From Aporrectodea caliginosa (Eukaryota; Annelida; Clitellata; Crassiclitellata; Lumbricidae): a stretch of 64,000 bases of DNA. The DNA lies in the NCBI GenBank assembly GCA_020284085.1, contig JACEVL010000517.1, forward strand, positions 1,035,337 to 1,099,336, written 5' to 3'. The notes beneath the pieces were generated by a model, which ran no database searches, was not told the DNA's origin, and was given only the letters and a program-made list of their open reading frames with translations. This document shows, piece by piece, positions 51,240 through 61,655 of this stretch (the stretch's first letter is position 1; every line of letters begins with the position of its first letter). Position numbers and translations under genes: made by a program.

Positions 51240-53003
51240 TTATCGGTACCGCAGAGGCTTTCTGATAAGGCGTTGGGGCCTTTTATCAGAGAATGTTTCT
51301 CGATGCGCCGTACCGGGGTCAGCAATGGGTGTAGAGGGCCCATTATCTCCCAACTCATCTAATTCGTTCCGGGGTTCCTCACAGTCCCAATCCGGTAGGG
51401 GTTCGAACTCCTCTGGAGGTGGCCTTTCCTCCGAACCCCGTGGCATCTCCCCTTCGCACAACTTAAGCTTATCTATATAAACCAGCATGGGCTGTGAACG
51501 GGCAGACTTCCGGATCTTGTACAGTACTGAATTGACCTGTTCCACTACCTCGTAAGGGCCGGTGTAAAACTTAGCCCACTTATCCTTAAGGCCAGTGCGT
51601 CTCCTCGGATAAAAATACCATACTCGGGAACCTATAGGAAACGAGGTCGGTTTTACCCGCAGATCATATCTGAACGCTCGGCTGGTGGCTTGGCGCTGCA
51701 TGAATTTTCTGGCTACCCGAAAGTTATCCTGCATCTTAATCATTTGAGAGGCCACAAAATCATCAGTAGTAGACAACAAATTTGCAACAGAGATATCGCC
51801 TAAAACCAGATCGATCGGAAGGCAAAGCTCCCTCGAAAGAAAAAGATGATTCGGAGTAAATCCGGTGCTTTCGCTTTCACTGGCTCTGTAGGCAGCCAAG
51901 ACGTATGGTAGATGCAGATCCCAATCTTTCTGGTTCTGGGCAACCACTTTAGCAAGCATGGCGTCTTTAAGTCGAACCTTTGGATGGACGGCTACTTGAC
52001 GACAACCTGCTCGGAGATCAAAAGTACTGAACCATTTAGCACCAGCTAAAGAATCGAGGCTTTCGCTTATCAAAGGCAAAGGATAAGCGTCTTTCCGTGT
52101 CTTACGATTAACGGCCCGGTTGTCAACACAGAATCTGGGTGTTCCATCATTTTTCCTCACCATCACAACATTACTAGCCCAAGCAGATGACGAAGGCTCA
52201 ATTATCCGTTGGTGTAACATGCTTTCAACCTGTTCATCAATGACCGGCAATAATGTGAGCGGTTGACGGCGCAATGCTTGTCGGACTGGGGATTCATTTC
52301 CAGTTTCTATCTCATGTTGTATCACGTCTGTAAAACCAAGATCCCATTCATTCATCGAAAACGCCTTCTGATTATTCAGAATAATCTCCCGTAATTTGTC
52401 CTGTACTCCAGCTGGAACATCATCGGCAATGTCTGACCATAACGGTGAAAGAACAGAGTTAATTTCCTCTGGTGTCGGTTTTCCTTGAGCTTCTACGACG
52501 TTTGCGCAAGCAGCTGCGACTTCAGATGTTTCCTCCACCACCGTTACTTCTTCGGCCATGCATTGAACACCTTTCTTCAGTCTAATTTCTTTATGGGTAG
52601 GATTCATCACACGAACAGGTAAGTCAACGATTCTTTCAGGCAACAAAGTGCCGGAAATTACCAGTCCAGAACTCAACACTTGGGGCTGTGTGGCCCATTG
52701 AACATCAGTTGAACGCAGATGAGAAACCACGGCATAGGTGTTAATGTCCAATTCACTCAAGGGAGGTACTTTCACGTCTTGAGCTACCACTATTCTTCTG
52801 CAATTTCCTTGTCGTTTTCTTGTGCATATGGGAAAATTACGATTCTGTATCTTAACCCAGCGTTCTCCAAAATTCCAGAGAACATTCTGTCTCTCCAGCC
52901 ATTCCAGTCCCAAGATTAATTCCGAAATTTGTTCAGTAATTAAACAAGAGACCTCGAAAAGATAGCCGTCTATTTCACAGTTAAGGTTAGCTTCGCCCAA
53001 CAC
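51240..53003 (-). CDS. Ty3/gypsy pol with internal deletion (PR end, RT start, IN end)
   Basis: The frame of 587 codons starts in the C-terminal part of the retropepsin (ISELILGLEWLERQNVLWNF). It continues through the pol linker to the RT fingers (MLHQRIIEPSSSAWASNVVM, FCVDNRAVNRKT, YPLPLISESLD) and motif A (FSTFDLRAG, Asp about 329). At about residue 342 it passes directly into the integrase C-terminus (MLAKVVAQNQKDWDLHLPYV, AAYRA-ESTGFTPNHLF, then the GPY/F module KFYTGPYEVVEQV). The RT palm with YxDD, RNase H, the zinc-binding region and the DDE core of integrase are absent. Comparison with the usual order implies about 600 residues removed in frame. The fused frame has no stop. It cannot be enzymatically active as reverse transcriptase or integrase. 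Confidence 0.9.
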   Translation of the reverse strand: MLGEANLNCEIDGYLFEVSCLITEQISELILGLEWLERQNVLWNFGERWVKIQNRNFPICTRKRQGNCRRIVVAQDVKVPPLSELDINTYAVVSHLRSTDVQWATQPQVLSSGLVISGTLLPERIVDLPVRVMNPTHKEIRLKKGVQCMAEEVTVVEETSEVAAACANVVEAQGKPTPEEINSVLSPLWSDIADDVPAGVQDKLREIILNNQKAFSMNEWDLGFTDVIQHEIETGNESPVRQALRRQPLTLLPVIDEQVESMLHQRIIEPSSSAWASNVVMVRKNDGTPRFCVDNRAVNRKTRKDAYPLPLISESLDSLAGAKWFSTFDLRAGCRQVAVHPKVRLKDAMLAKVVAQNQKDWDLHLPYVLAAYRASESESTGFTPNHLFLSRELCLPIDLVLGDISVANLLSTTDDFVASQMIKMQDNFRVARKFMQRQATSRAFRYDLRVKPTSFPIGSRVWYFYPRRRTGLKDKWAKFYTGPYEVVEQVNSVLYKIRKSARSQPMLVYIDKLKLCEGEMPRGSEERPPPEEFEPLPDWDCEEPRNELDELGDNGPSTPIADPGTAHRETFSDKRPQRLIRKPLRYR

Positions 53004-53290
53004 ACGTATAGCCGTACCATTCGCGGCACGAAGAGTCTGACTAGAAGAACGGATGTCTTTCTTAAGAACCAGAGAAGCAGGAGCAAGAGTAAGTTCTGAA
53101 CCTGACCTTGAGTGCCAGGTAAGCGTTATTGCTTCCCATCACGTGTCGAAGAGTACTCGGTTCTTGATCAATTAAACCTTCAGCAACAAACGGTTGTTCC
53201 CTCTGTTTCTTGTCTGTAGTATATTCATTTGTCTTCCTGGAAGAACAAAAAAATACCATTCTTTTAGAGGGAATGTAGGGCTTCATTTGC
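53004..53290 (-). pseudogene. 5' remnant of Ty3/gypsy protease region, broken
   Basis: Upstream of the pol frame the coding continues in the same frame as SELTLAPASLVLKKDIRSSS, the segment that normally follows the catalytic DTG of retropepsin. The DTG is not present in frame. The preceding codons are in another frame (MGSNNAYLALKV), which fits a small deletion or frameshift near 53100. Beyond about 53290 the sequence is unrelated, so gag and the 5' LTR of this copy are missing. Confidence 0.6.
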
Positions 53291-54795
53291 ATACCTACAT
53301 TCTTGTCTTTTGAATACCGAAGTGATCAAAATAAATAATAATACGCGTAATCTGGTGAAAATGGATGAATACAGCATTACAACGTAAACCGATATATATA
53401 TGTATGGATATATATGTATGGATGTACATTTATACTATAAACATGTGTAGGGATGACTATTTTTTACATAGATTAGTTTCAAACACACATAATCTTATAT
53501 TTGTTTATCCAAAGTACAAAGTGTACCCAATAATATACAATATTGCCAAGTAATGGGTTCCTTGCTGTTAAAGTGATGTAATTTCGAGGTGCATTCACAT
53601 AACGTACAACTAAATATACCATTCTGTGCAGAAATGAATGCTGAACTAATGCTATATTACAAGTTATGATATATGAAACCAAACACGAATAGGGGTGGTA
53701 ACCCCTGTAGTCCGTGTTACAAAAAGCTTGGTAGCCCAGGGTTAAACACTTCAGTAAAACAATGATATCTTATGGCCTATATCGACAATGGCTTTGAAAA
53801 GCAACTTATCAGTTTGACCATCGATTTCTACTTTGCGTGAAACAGAATGCATGCATCTGATCATTGGCAATTATACTTGAACCATTTCTTCAGGATAAAA
53901 ACTAGGTCATATTATGTTCAACTGGTACGTTATCAAGGCTTCATTGAAGAACTACAGGAGAGCAACTTCTTTCTCCGTCAAATCGTTCGTCACTCTTGGG
54001 GCGGATATGATGTCGTTTGCTTCACTGTAGGCCTATGATTGTTCTGACTCCCACTGTCGCTGGTCCAGATCAAAAAGAGTCATCCAATCCAAGGATCTGG
54101 AATATTTTTGTGGTAGAAGTGGTGAAGAAATCGTGCAGTGGTTGTGTAGGTTGATTATGTATCGGAGGAAGCTTCTTTGGATGTTCATCAGATCGCTGAA
54201 AATTATTGACCTAAATGTAGCCGATAACATGATCGCTGCATTTTGATTACCTTCATAAGCTGCTTTATTTCAATGAAATTTTATGATTTGACAGTAATGC
54301 ATAATTCATCTAACTTCTATTAATTGGTGACAATGNCTACAATCTTCGGTGCCTGCTGCACTGACGGCATTGGATAATGAAGATTGCCTTTAGTTTGTCG
54401 GTCTTTTCGCATGGCTGCTGAAACTGTAATATTTGGGTCTTAACATGGGTGAAAGTGCTCTGATTCGAAAATAATTATTACACTACATTGAATTTGTAAC
54501 AAAATCCTATTCGATCGTTAACGTTCTTCATCGACAGCCTGCTTCCGCTTTCAGGCAGGACGATTATAAGTGTGAACACGCATCGAACAATCTTCTTTTA
54601 TCTGTTGTTGAGTTTCTTGTCTGAAAAGCCAGGTGATCCAAAATTGATGATACTGGGAGATGCATTTGATGAGAATTTGACATTCTTTACGATCGCGTTG
54701 ACAACTCGCTTGGTATTTAGGAGTCTAATGTTGCCCCGATGACTCTGTCGCCCCTACTGGAACAGTGATTTAAATCCATTAATTTAATTTAATTA
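53291..54795. other. No gene recognised
   Basis: AT-rich sequence with TATATATG-type runs at 53390-53440. Only chance frames. One undetermined base (N) is at 54336. Confidence 0.5.
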
Positions 54796-54825
54796 ATTTG
54801 TAACTGGTATTACTGTTTTCTGTAA

Positions 54826-54885
54826 TGGGTTGCGGTGTGTCAACCTAGTGATTCTTCAATAAACGAATATTATTATTATGGTTAT
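54826..54885 (+). repeat. LINE 3' end with ATT tail
   Basis: GGTTGCGGTGTGTCAACCTA, CAATAAACGAATATTATTAT. It matches the relic at 39101 and has a polyadenylation-like AATAAA followed by (ATT)n. Confidence 0.5.
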
Positions 54886-54889
54886 CTTT

Positions 54890-55087
54890 GATCGCCCATA
54901 GCGATGTCGAGATTATGTTTCGATGCAGAGTCACCCTTATGACCGTAGAAACAACAGTTGAGTGAGCCACATTCAGTTTCTTCTCTCTTTCGCTAATGGA
55001 TATATTCTGTTTGCGTATGATGAATATTTGTGACGGATTTCTGGTGTTAGCTCCTTTCCACGAACCACAGACAGCCCTGCAATACAC
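54890..55087 (-). pseudogene. Tc1-like transposase N-terminal (HTH) remnant
   Basis: The minus frame reads GSWKGANTRNPSQIFIIRKQ, then NISISEREKKLNVAHSTVVS and TVIRV. It resembles the paired-type helix-turn-helix of Tc1 transposases (KGKELTPEIRxKI...SISxIAKxLNVxxSTVxxxIxR). Only the first 50 or so residues are left and no catalytic domain or terminal repeats were found. Confidence 0.65.
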
Positions 55088-55568
55088 ACAAAAGCCTTTG
55101 AAATCATATGTCTCTTTTAAAGAAGCAGTAACATGGTCATAACATTACAATGTAATTCCGATTCTATACTTATAATATCGCGCACATAAAAAAATGCTGC
55201 CTGATTAAATATTTAAAATGCGATAAAACCAGCACAAAGGCTACAATATTATATTATTCTAGAGTAACTTTTATAGCTTATAGCTACGACAAGAGAATAG
55301 CACAAAATAAAGCATAAACTTCCTAATTATTTCTGCGCTGCTTTAAGACTGCTTCAAAATGTCCTTTAGATGTCCTGTGACTGTGGAATAGAAGAATGAG
55401 CGTCACACTCACGTTGCTCCCAAATGAAACTTCTTTTCTTTCAGCAGCTGCTGTCGACATCAACTCTGTAAAACCTTGAATATCATTACTGTCCCGAAAA
55501 TTAGAAATAGCACCTTCTGCGATGCATAACACTTGGCAGTCACACCTCACTGTCAACTGTACGTTATA

Positions 55569-56180
55569 CACGGTGATTCAATAAAAAGTAAGCCAAGCTT
55601 TATAAACAAATATTAAAGCTTGAACTATATTTTATTAATAATATTTTAATAATAAAAACATGCACACACTTACTTTTCATTTTAATGACTTCTGGTTTTT
55701 ATTTCCTACTCAAAAAAAGCAGACGATAATACAATTAAAAACATAAACAAAGAAACTAGCAATTTCCGAAAAAAGCCTTTTAGTAAGGAAGATTTAGCCT
55801 ACACATGATAAAAGGTTTGAGGAATCCAAGAATTACAGCAGCCGTCAATTTCTACAAGAGTCTCTAGAAAAACACTGGACCAGAAGCGGATTAGATAAAT
55901 TGCTTCGAAAAATTAGCGGAACAGGGTCAGTCGACCGCGTCATTGGTAGTGGCAGACGAAGGTCATCGCGCACTGAAGAAAACGTTGCCCAATGGGGCCA
56001 GCGCCTCCAGGCTTACGTGCAAGCAGAAGGAGGACATTTTGAACATCTTCTTTAATTAAATGATTAAACCATACTACTGAGAGTTTCTTCACAAAAAAAA
56101 TTTAATACTGTTTTCATGTTAGAAGTAGGCCTACTTATATGAAATACAAAGTTTGGCTTACTTTTTATTGAATCACCGTG
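55569..56180 (+). mobile_element. Internally deleted mariner/Tc1-like element, 612 bp
   Basis: The terminal repeats are perfect over 28 bp, beginning CACGGTGATTCAATAAAAAG, with TA on each side (55567-55568 and 56181-56182). The interior on plus encodes decayed transposase ends: KGLRNPRITAAVNFYKS, then after a one-base frameshift LEKHWTRSGLDKLLRKISGT and GSVDRVIGSGRRRSSRTEEN (helix-turn-helix plus GRPR-like hinge). That passes within a few residues to WGQRLQAYVQAEGGHFEHLL and a stop, the normal C-terminus. The catalytic DDE/DDD core is deleted. Confidence 0.92.
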
Positions 56181-56182
56181 TA

Positions 56183-56790
56183 TATACTCACACGTGTATA
56201 TATGCATGCACATGTGTTATTGTGTAAGCATGAATGTATATTTATATAGTATACGTATGTAGGCTATGCAGTATATGTAATATATGTATGTATGTATGAA
56301 AGTCATGAGTGTACTATTTTTATGCATATATAATATCCTTTTACCAATGGCAAAACGAAGTCGATTGCCAGTGTGTTAATCAGAACTCGCAACGTGAGAA
56401 ACCGTAAAAATTACCAATCTCCAGATTAATTCTTCACCTTCAAAGAAACGACGTGTAGGCTATAAGTGACTTCGTCACTTGCACTCCAACAGGTCTGTGC
56501 AAACAAACGAACGAAGGAATCATATTGTGCTGGCTATACAGCGAATATACCGTTAAAAAGTGAAGTTTTATTATATGAGGGACTCTGAGAAAGCGTTCAT
56601 TTAATTTTCTGAGGCACATTAGACGACAGGAGACGAATATCAAGGTCTGGACACGGAGTCAGTGCATCGCAGGATCTGTCTGTTTACCGATGACGTCTAG
56701 GGGACTGGCCTCCGCTTCAATTTCACCAGTCGTGGCTTCGATCGGTCTACTAATATGTAATTTGTAACTAAGTAAATATGTAAGTGCAAA
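56183..56790. other. No gene recognised
   Basis: Starts with TATA/GTAT-rich low-complexity sequence to about 56340, then unique sequence without convincing coding. Confidence 0.5.
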
Positions 56791-56792
56791 GT

Positions 56793-56842
56793 TATATAGC
56801 GCCACTGAAAAGATACTCATAAGAGGCTATCCCGACCTATAA
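56793..56842 (-). repeat. L2-type LINE 3' tail fragment
   Basis: TTATATAGCGCCACTGAAAA and ATAAGAGGCTATCCCGACC on plus match the reverse complement of the family tail. Confidence 0.6.
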
Positions 56843-58800
56843 CACCATGAAACCACTTTGAAGCTTGACCTTTAAACTCAGGTTATCGCCTATTCGATCT
56901 ACTTCCTCGAAATAACTAACAGATCGCAGATTCGATTAAACGATTCCTTGTTTCGCTGCTCGTACCTTCGAACCAAATTCTCGTAATTTGTCGAGCGACC
57001 AGCAGTAGACGATATGAATCTGCCGTACGACGTCTAATGCCTACGACAGTCACCAACTCAGCTGTCCTTCCTGCCACATCATCACCTTCACTGCGCAGGC
57101 GTAGCAGACGATAATTTCACAGTCCGTCAGCTGCAACTCAACCAATCACCGTCTTCCACAACATCTCAGGTTATTCCAGAAGCTGATTATAGCCCCAAAG
57201 TTAAATTAATTATATTATCCTTACAATGCTGGTTAAGATGTTGGTTCAATTAATTAATCCAAAAGGTAAAATCTTTTACTGAAACAACATATCTTGACAA
57301 TTAATATAAATCTATTCATGTCTATACATATACAATGGCTTTAAATAAGATGCATTTGTGTGGTGAAAGAGGGCATCGTTACGGTGAGAAAAGGTCATCC
57401 GCTGACTAACGGTCAAGCGGGCAACATCGGAGAGCCGACGATAGAGTGCATGTCGTAAACGAGTTGACCTCGCACTGGTTTTGGCCGAAGCGAATCACAG
57501 AATCTCTCTAAGTTATGCTAGGCTGTGGCTGTTGTAAATAAGCCGTATAAATTTAATTAATACACAAAATATTTAAAGACGTCTCGTTTTCTTCGCAAGA
57601 TAACGAAGATACCCACGTGCTAGAGAAGGCTTAGCCCAAGTCCCCAAAGATTAGTCGGCGAACATTAGCACCTCTTGCCACCAAGATAATGGAAGAATGG
57701 CGATGACCTCGACGATAACCTTTTCCTTCGGTACAGTCGCCGATCAGCCGAGCCACAACATTAAAAACTGATGGAAGCCGATTTAGGCAGAAATGTGTTA
57801 GACCTCCATGAATGTCAGTGCCTTAGACAACCCTGGAGCATATGAATGCATGTTCCAGGGTTGTTGCGACTTGAGTTGTAGGCCAACGGCGAATAATGCG
57901 ATTCTGACAGTGCAGGTAGTAAAAGCACATTCGACTGTTCGACATGAACTCTTCACGTGCTCTGAGAAGGTCAGTCCCTCTGATCCAAGGTCATCCCCTG
58001 AGAGCGCACAGTAGTTGAAAAGGAGGTACCAGGAAAAGGGGCACCAAACGCCAATCATCGTCGATATGACGGCGTCGTTAAATAAAAGTTATAAACCAAG
58101 GGGTACCAAAAAGAGGTAAGAGGAAATGACGGCAAATGACGCTCGTGCATAATTATGCCGCTGGCTGATGCATTGCCACTGTTATAGGCCAATTGAGATG
58201 TTCGATGGCAGGAATCATACATCAAAATAAATAATCAATTGAGTTACGAGAATAAATAAGATCCATAAATTTTCGTTGCTTGTCCATGTATAATTATGCT
58301 TTTCTACAGCGACCTATGACTTCGAACCTATAGGAAATTTAAATGAATTTATCAAATGACATTCTTCACCACCTCTGATAATTATCAATGTTGCCATTGA
58401 TTTATCTTGGCGTAATTGTTGCTTTGGTATTATTTTATTTTTATTATTGTCATTTAAGTATTATTATTTTCTTTGCCCCGATGTATAGGCCTACAGGATC
58501 CCTCAAGGACTTAGGTATTACTAGCTGTCGATGTAGTTTGTCTGGAGATGACCCTACTCGTCGTTGTCCTGGTTGGCGAAAGCGCCCCGGAACGCGACCG
58601 CGTTAAACCGTTAACGAGATACGCTGATAAAGGTTTTATCAGCGAAGAAAGTTTTTCGTGGGTCCCCCGTGACCGTGCTGAGTTTTTGTCTTAGGTCAGA
58701 GAACACGGGCCTGCACATGTTGTTTATCGGGCCCATGGTCTCAAAAGCGAGAGGGTTTAAAAAAGTTCGTGGTAGAGATAGGACGATATTTATATTACTA
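56843..58800. other. No gene recognised
   Basis: Unique sequence with frames up to 86 codons but no family motif or splice-linked coding. A perfect 10-bp-arm hairpin (CAACCCTGGA / TCCAGGGTTG) sits at 57828-57863. Confidence 0.5.
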
Positions 58801-58802
58801 AT

Positions 58803-58821
58803 GTCATCATCATCATCATCA

Positions 58822-58854
<33 letters not shown>

Positions 58855-58884
58855 TCATCATCATCATCATCACATCATCATCAT
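58803..58884. repeat. (TCA/TCG)n microsatellite
   Basis: TCATCA units change to TCGTCG in the middle and back, about 27 trinucleotides. The poly-serine/histidine frame is an artefact. Confidence 0.95.
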
Positions 58885-59279
58885 AATTGCTGTTTTTGTT
58901 ATTCAACGTGTCGGCCTTGACCTTTCCGTGATGATCTTTGTCCTGATCTGCTTTGCGTAGGTCTTCATCTCGCTAGCAACGCTGCCGTAATAACCTGTAC
59001 TTCGCAGCTGATGCCAGTGCTAAATAACAATAATTGACGACAGCAGGACATGTGAGCACACAACAAGTCCAAGTCATTGCGCGGAGTCCACTCGACAGAC
59101 TGAACGGGCAACGTTTGATGGCAGACCAAGCCATATACTGAATACACAGACGGCATAAGTATTCCTGCACTTCATCGTACATATATATGTATTATCTATT
59201 TTACGATTTAGTCACATTTTCACTCAAACATTTATGCAAGGTTACTTTATCAAACCAAATCTTCTTTTATAGCAATCAA

Positions 59280-59280
<1 letters not shown>

Positions 59281-59361
<81 letters not shown>
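59281..59361. repeat. (TAA)n microsatellite, tail of a minus-strand LINE
   Basis: About 26 AAT repeats. The adjacent 59362-59520 matches a LINE 3' UTR on minus, so the array is likely an expanded (TTA)n tail. Confidence 0.9.
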
Positions 59362-59364
<3 letters not shown>

Positions 59365-59520
59365 CATCATTAGACACAAAAGGGGTACTACTTTGGCAGG
59401 CAAAGGGAAACCCAGAAGGAATAAAGAAATCCCGCTGAGTAGGACCACCCCAATAGGAACTGCAAAAAAATCACCAAGATGGACAACCCAGAAAAACAAA
59501 TTTCTCCATCTAATGGCTGA
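59362..59520 (-). repeat. LINE 3' UTR fragment
   Basis: On plus it contains GAAACCCAGAAGGAATAAAG, AAATCCCGCTGAGTAGGACC, ACCCC. The corresponding part of 61740-61800 reads GAGGACCCTGAAGGGATGGA, TTATCCCGCTAAATAGGGCC, ACCC. The shared pattern identifies a 3' UTR of the LINE at 61656-62960. Confidence 0.65.
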
Positions 59521-59879
59521 ACCGCAGAGGTCAATACAGCTAAATAATTAAATAATAAAAAAATCAGGGAGACTGGTTGTCTTTACCTGTTCAGGGCTGA
59601 CCAATGAGATTGAGTCGTATTCAATTTATCATATATTATTTATTAGAGGGGTTAAATTCCGAACCTCTTTCACTCAGCCCAATGCTTGAAGACGGGAAGA
59701 AGTGCCTTAAGCAAACTGAGAGAGAGGCAGTCATTAGTATGAAGGATTATAACGACTTCATGTCTCTTAGCCTCACATACGAATACGATGAGCGAGCGCT
59801 CCACCCTCTCGGCCCCTGATCTTCCTGTCGTTAGTTTACGATCAGAGTGCTCAACTGCTCATTCATATCCGAGTTGACT

Positions 59880-60000
59880 TGGGGGGGGAGTTGAGGAGAA
59901 AGTTTGAAACATTGTTTTGCTTTGGCGGGGATTTGAACCTCGACCTCTGAGTGGACAGTAAAATACGCTAGCCTCTCTAAATAGATTGTTAATTGCTCTC
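59880..60000 (-). repeat. tRNA-derived SINE-like segment
   Basis: On minus: GAGGCTAGCGTATTTTACTG (A-box-like) then GTCGAGGTTCAAATCCCCGC (B box), about the right distance apart, followed by a body with a C-run. It does not match the other SINE families in the window. Confidence 0.55.
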
Positions 60001-61490
60001 CTGCAGCATCTGTTCACTTGGCATCTGCAAGTGGTCGTCCTTCTGTTTCCAGATGCGCGTCCTGTCCGCTTCTGCTTAGGCCGATGTTTATCGTGTCCAC
60101 GGCAGGTCAAGAATTGATGAATTGCTTGCTCGTATACACTGAACTTAGCCATGTCGTTCCATACATTCTGTCGATGGAAGAGAGAAACTGTTATCTATGC
60201 GTCCGTTCATTGTACGAGAGCAGAGGACGACGGTCAACAACGGTTACGACCGTCTAATAAGTCATGCGAAGAATTGCTTCGGACGACGGTCGCAAACGAT
60301 GGAGATGCGCCAAGTCTGCGAGGGAAGAATTGAGACAACGGTTCCCTGTTGTCATGACACGAGAGGAAAGAGAACTGGAAACTGAAAAGTGACAGAGCAA
60401 TTGACCCAACTAGACTACGTCGTGGTTTCATCGATTTACACTGGAATGAGAGGATTCTAGTCGAGGTGTTCCACTAGGAAATTCAATTTAATGTTCCCAA
60501 GAGACGCTTCATGATCTTCGAATGAGTGAAGGACCCGTATTTTCAAGCAATACCTGCATTTTCTCAAGAAGACAAGCGATTAAAATAATTCTAAATCGTT
60601 CGATTATTGTATTTGCTGTCTGTCTGTCTCTCGCTGTCTACCTGTTTCTGTCCACACATTATTGCAAGTAACTGCTATTATGTGAAAATAAGGTACCCAC
60701 TTAACTCCCTATGGTGATATGACATAACATCCTACATGTACCTGTAAGTTTGCATCCGCCCGTCGGGTTAGGTTTAAAATGTCACACGACAGATAAAAAG
60801 GCGAACTCTCCATCAAATGAATCGCTGTTTTATCCCTGAAAACAAGAAATTCCGTCTGATATTAGAAGCTCCCAGAGACGGCGATTGGAAGGTTCCTAAA
60901 ATCCGGTTACAAATATTGCCTGCAACACTCTATGCCTGCAACACGATGATCGTAATCATGATCGCAGAGTCCATATTGAAATGGTGTCATAGTACATGGC
61001 TCTATATCAATGTTTCATTACTGTTTATACGATGAATGTTCAGTGAATTGCGTGGTATGGAAATTTCTCAGGGCGTAAATTCTTATCATCTATTTTAGAT
61101 GAAAGATAAAATCCTAAGAGAAAGGTTGTTTATACGCATATATGGAAATTTTTATATTCATTCATGAATATGACTTTGGCCAGACATCGTTCAGCATAAT
61201 TATGATGGAGCAATTGCACAGATTCAGGATGACATCCAGTCGTGTGAATGAAATCAAGAGATATGCGGTCAGAAGAAGGCGGTCATCAGGCATGCGATGG
61301 TCAGTGGTCAGTGTGTGACCGACAGATGACCGCCGCTGGACGCTGCAGGTGCGAGCGCAGCATGAAAATAAGGAAATTGCTGAGATGAAACGGAACGGTT
61401 TGCAATTAAGAGAACGATACAAACCGCGTAAGGCAGAAACAAACACACAAATATGTTGTCCCAGAGTTCTTTTTACTAACTGAACACGCA
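60001..61490. other. No gene recognised
   Basis: Short frames on both strands without motifs. A TCTGTCTGTCTC low-complexity patch at 60617-60640. Confidence 0.5.
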
Positions 61491-61550
61491 TATATATATG
61501 TATATATATATATATATATATGTATAATATATATGTATATAATGTATAAT
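61491..61550. repeat. (TA)n-rich low-complexity tract
   Basis: TATATATG and TATA repeats over about 60 bp, next to an L2 tail. Confidence 0.85.
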
Positions 61551-61552
61551 GT

Positions 61553-61625
61553 AATTAGTAATTTATATAGCGCCGCTCACAGCCGAGGCCATTCAGTAGC
61601 GCTCCCAGTGCGAGAACCCCGAGAA
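61553..61625 (-). repeat. L2-type LINE 3' tail fragment
   Basis: AATTTATATAGCGCCGCTCA, then TTCAGTAGCGCTCCCAG on plus. Reverse complement of the shared stem-loop tail with several substitutions. Confidence 0.65.
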
Positions 61626-61655
61626 AAGAAGTATGTTTTAAGGAGAGAGAGAGAT

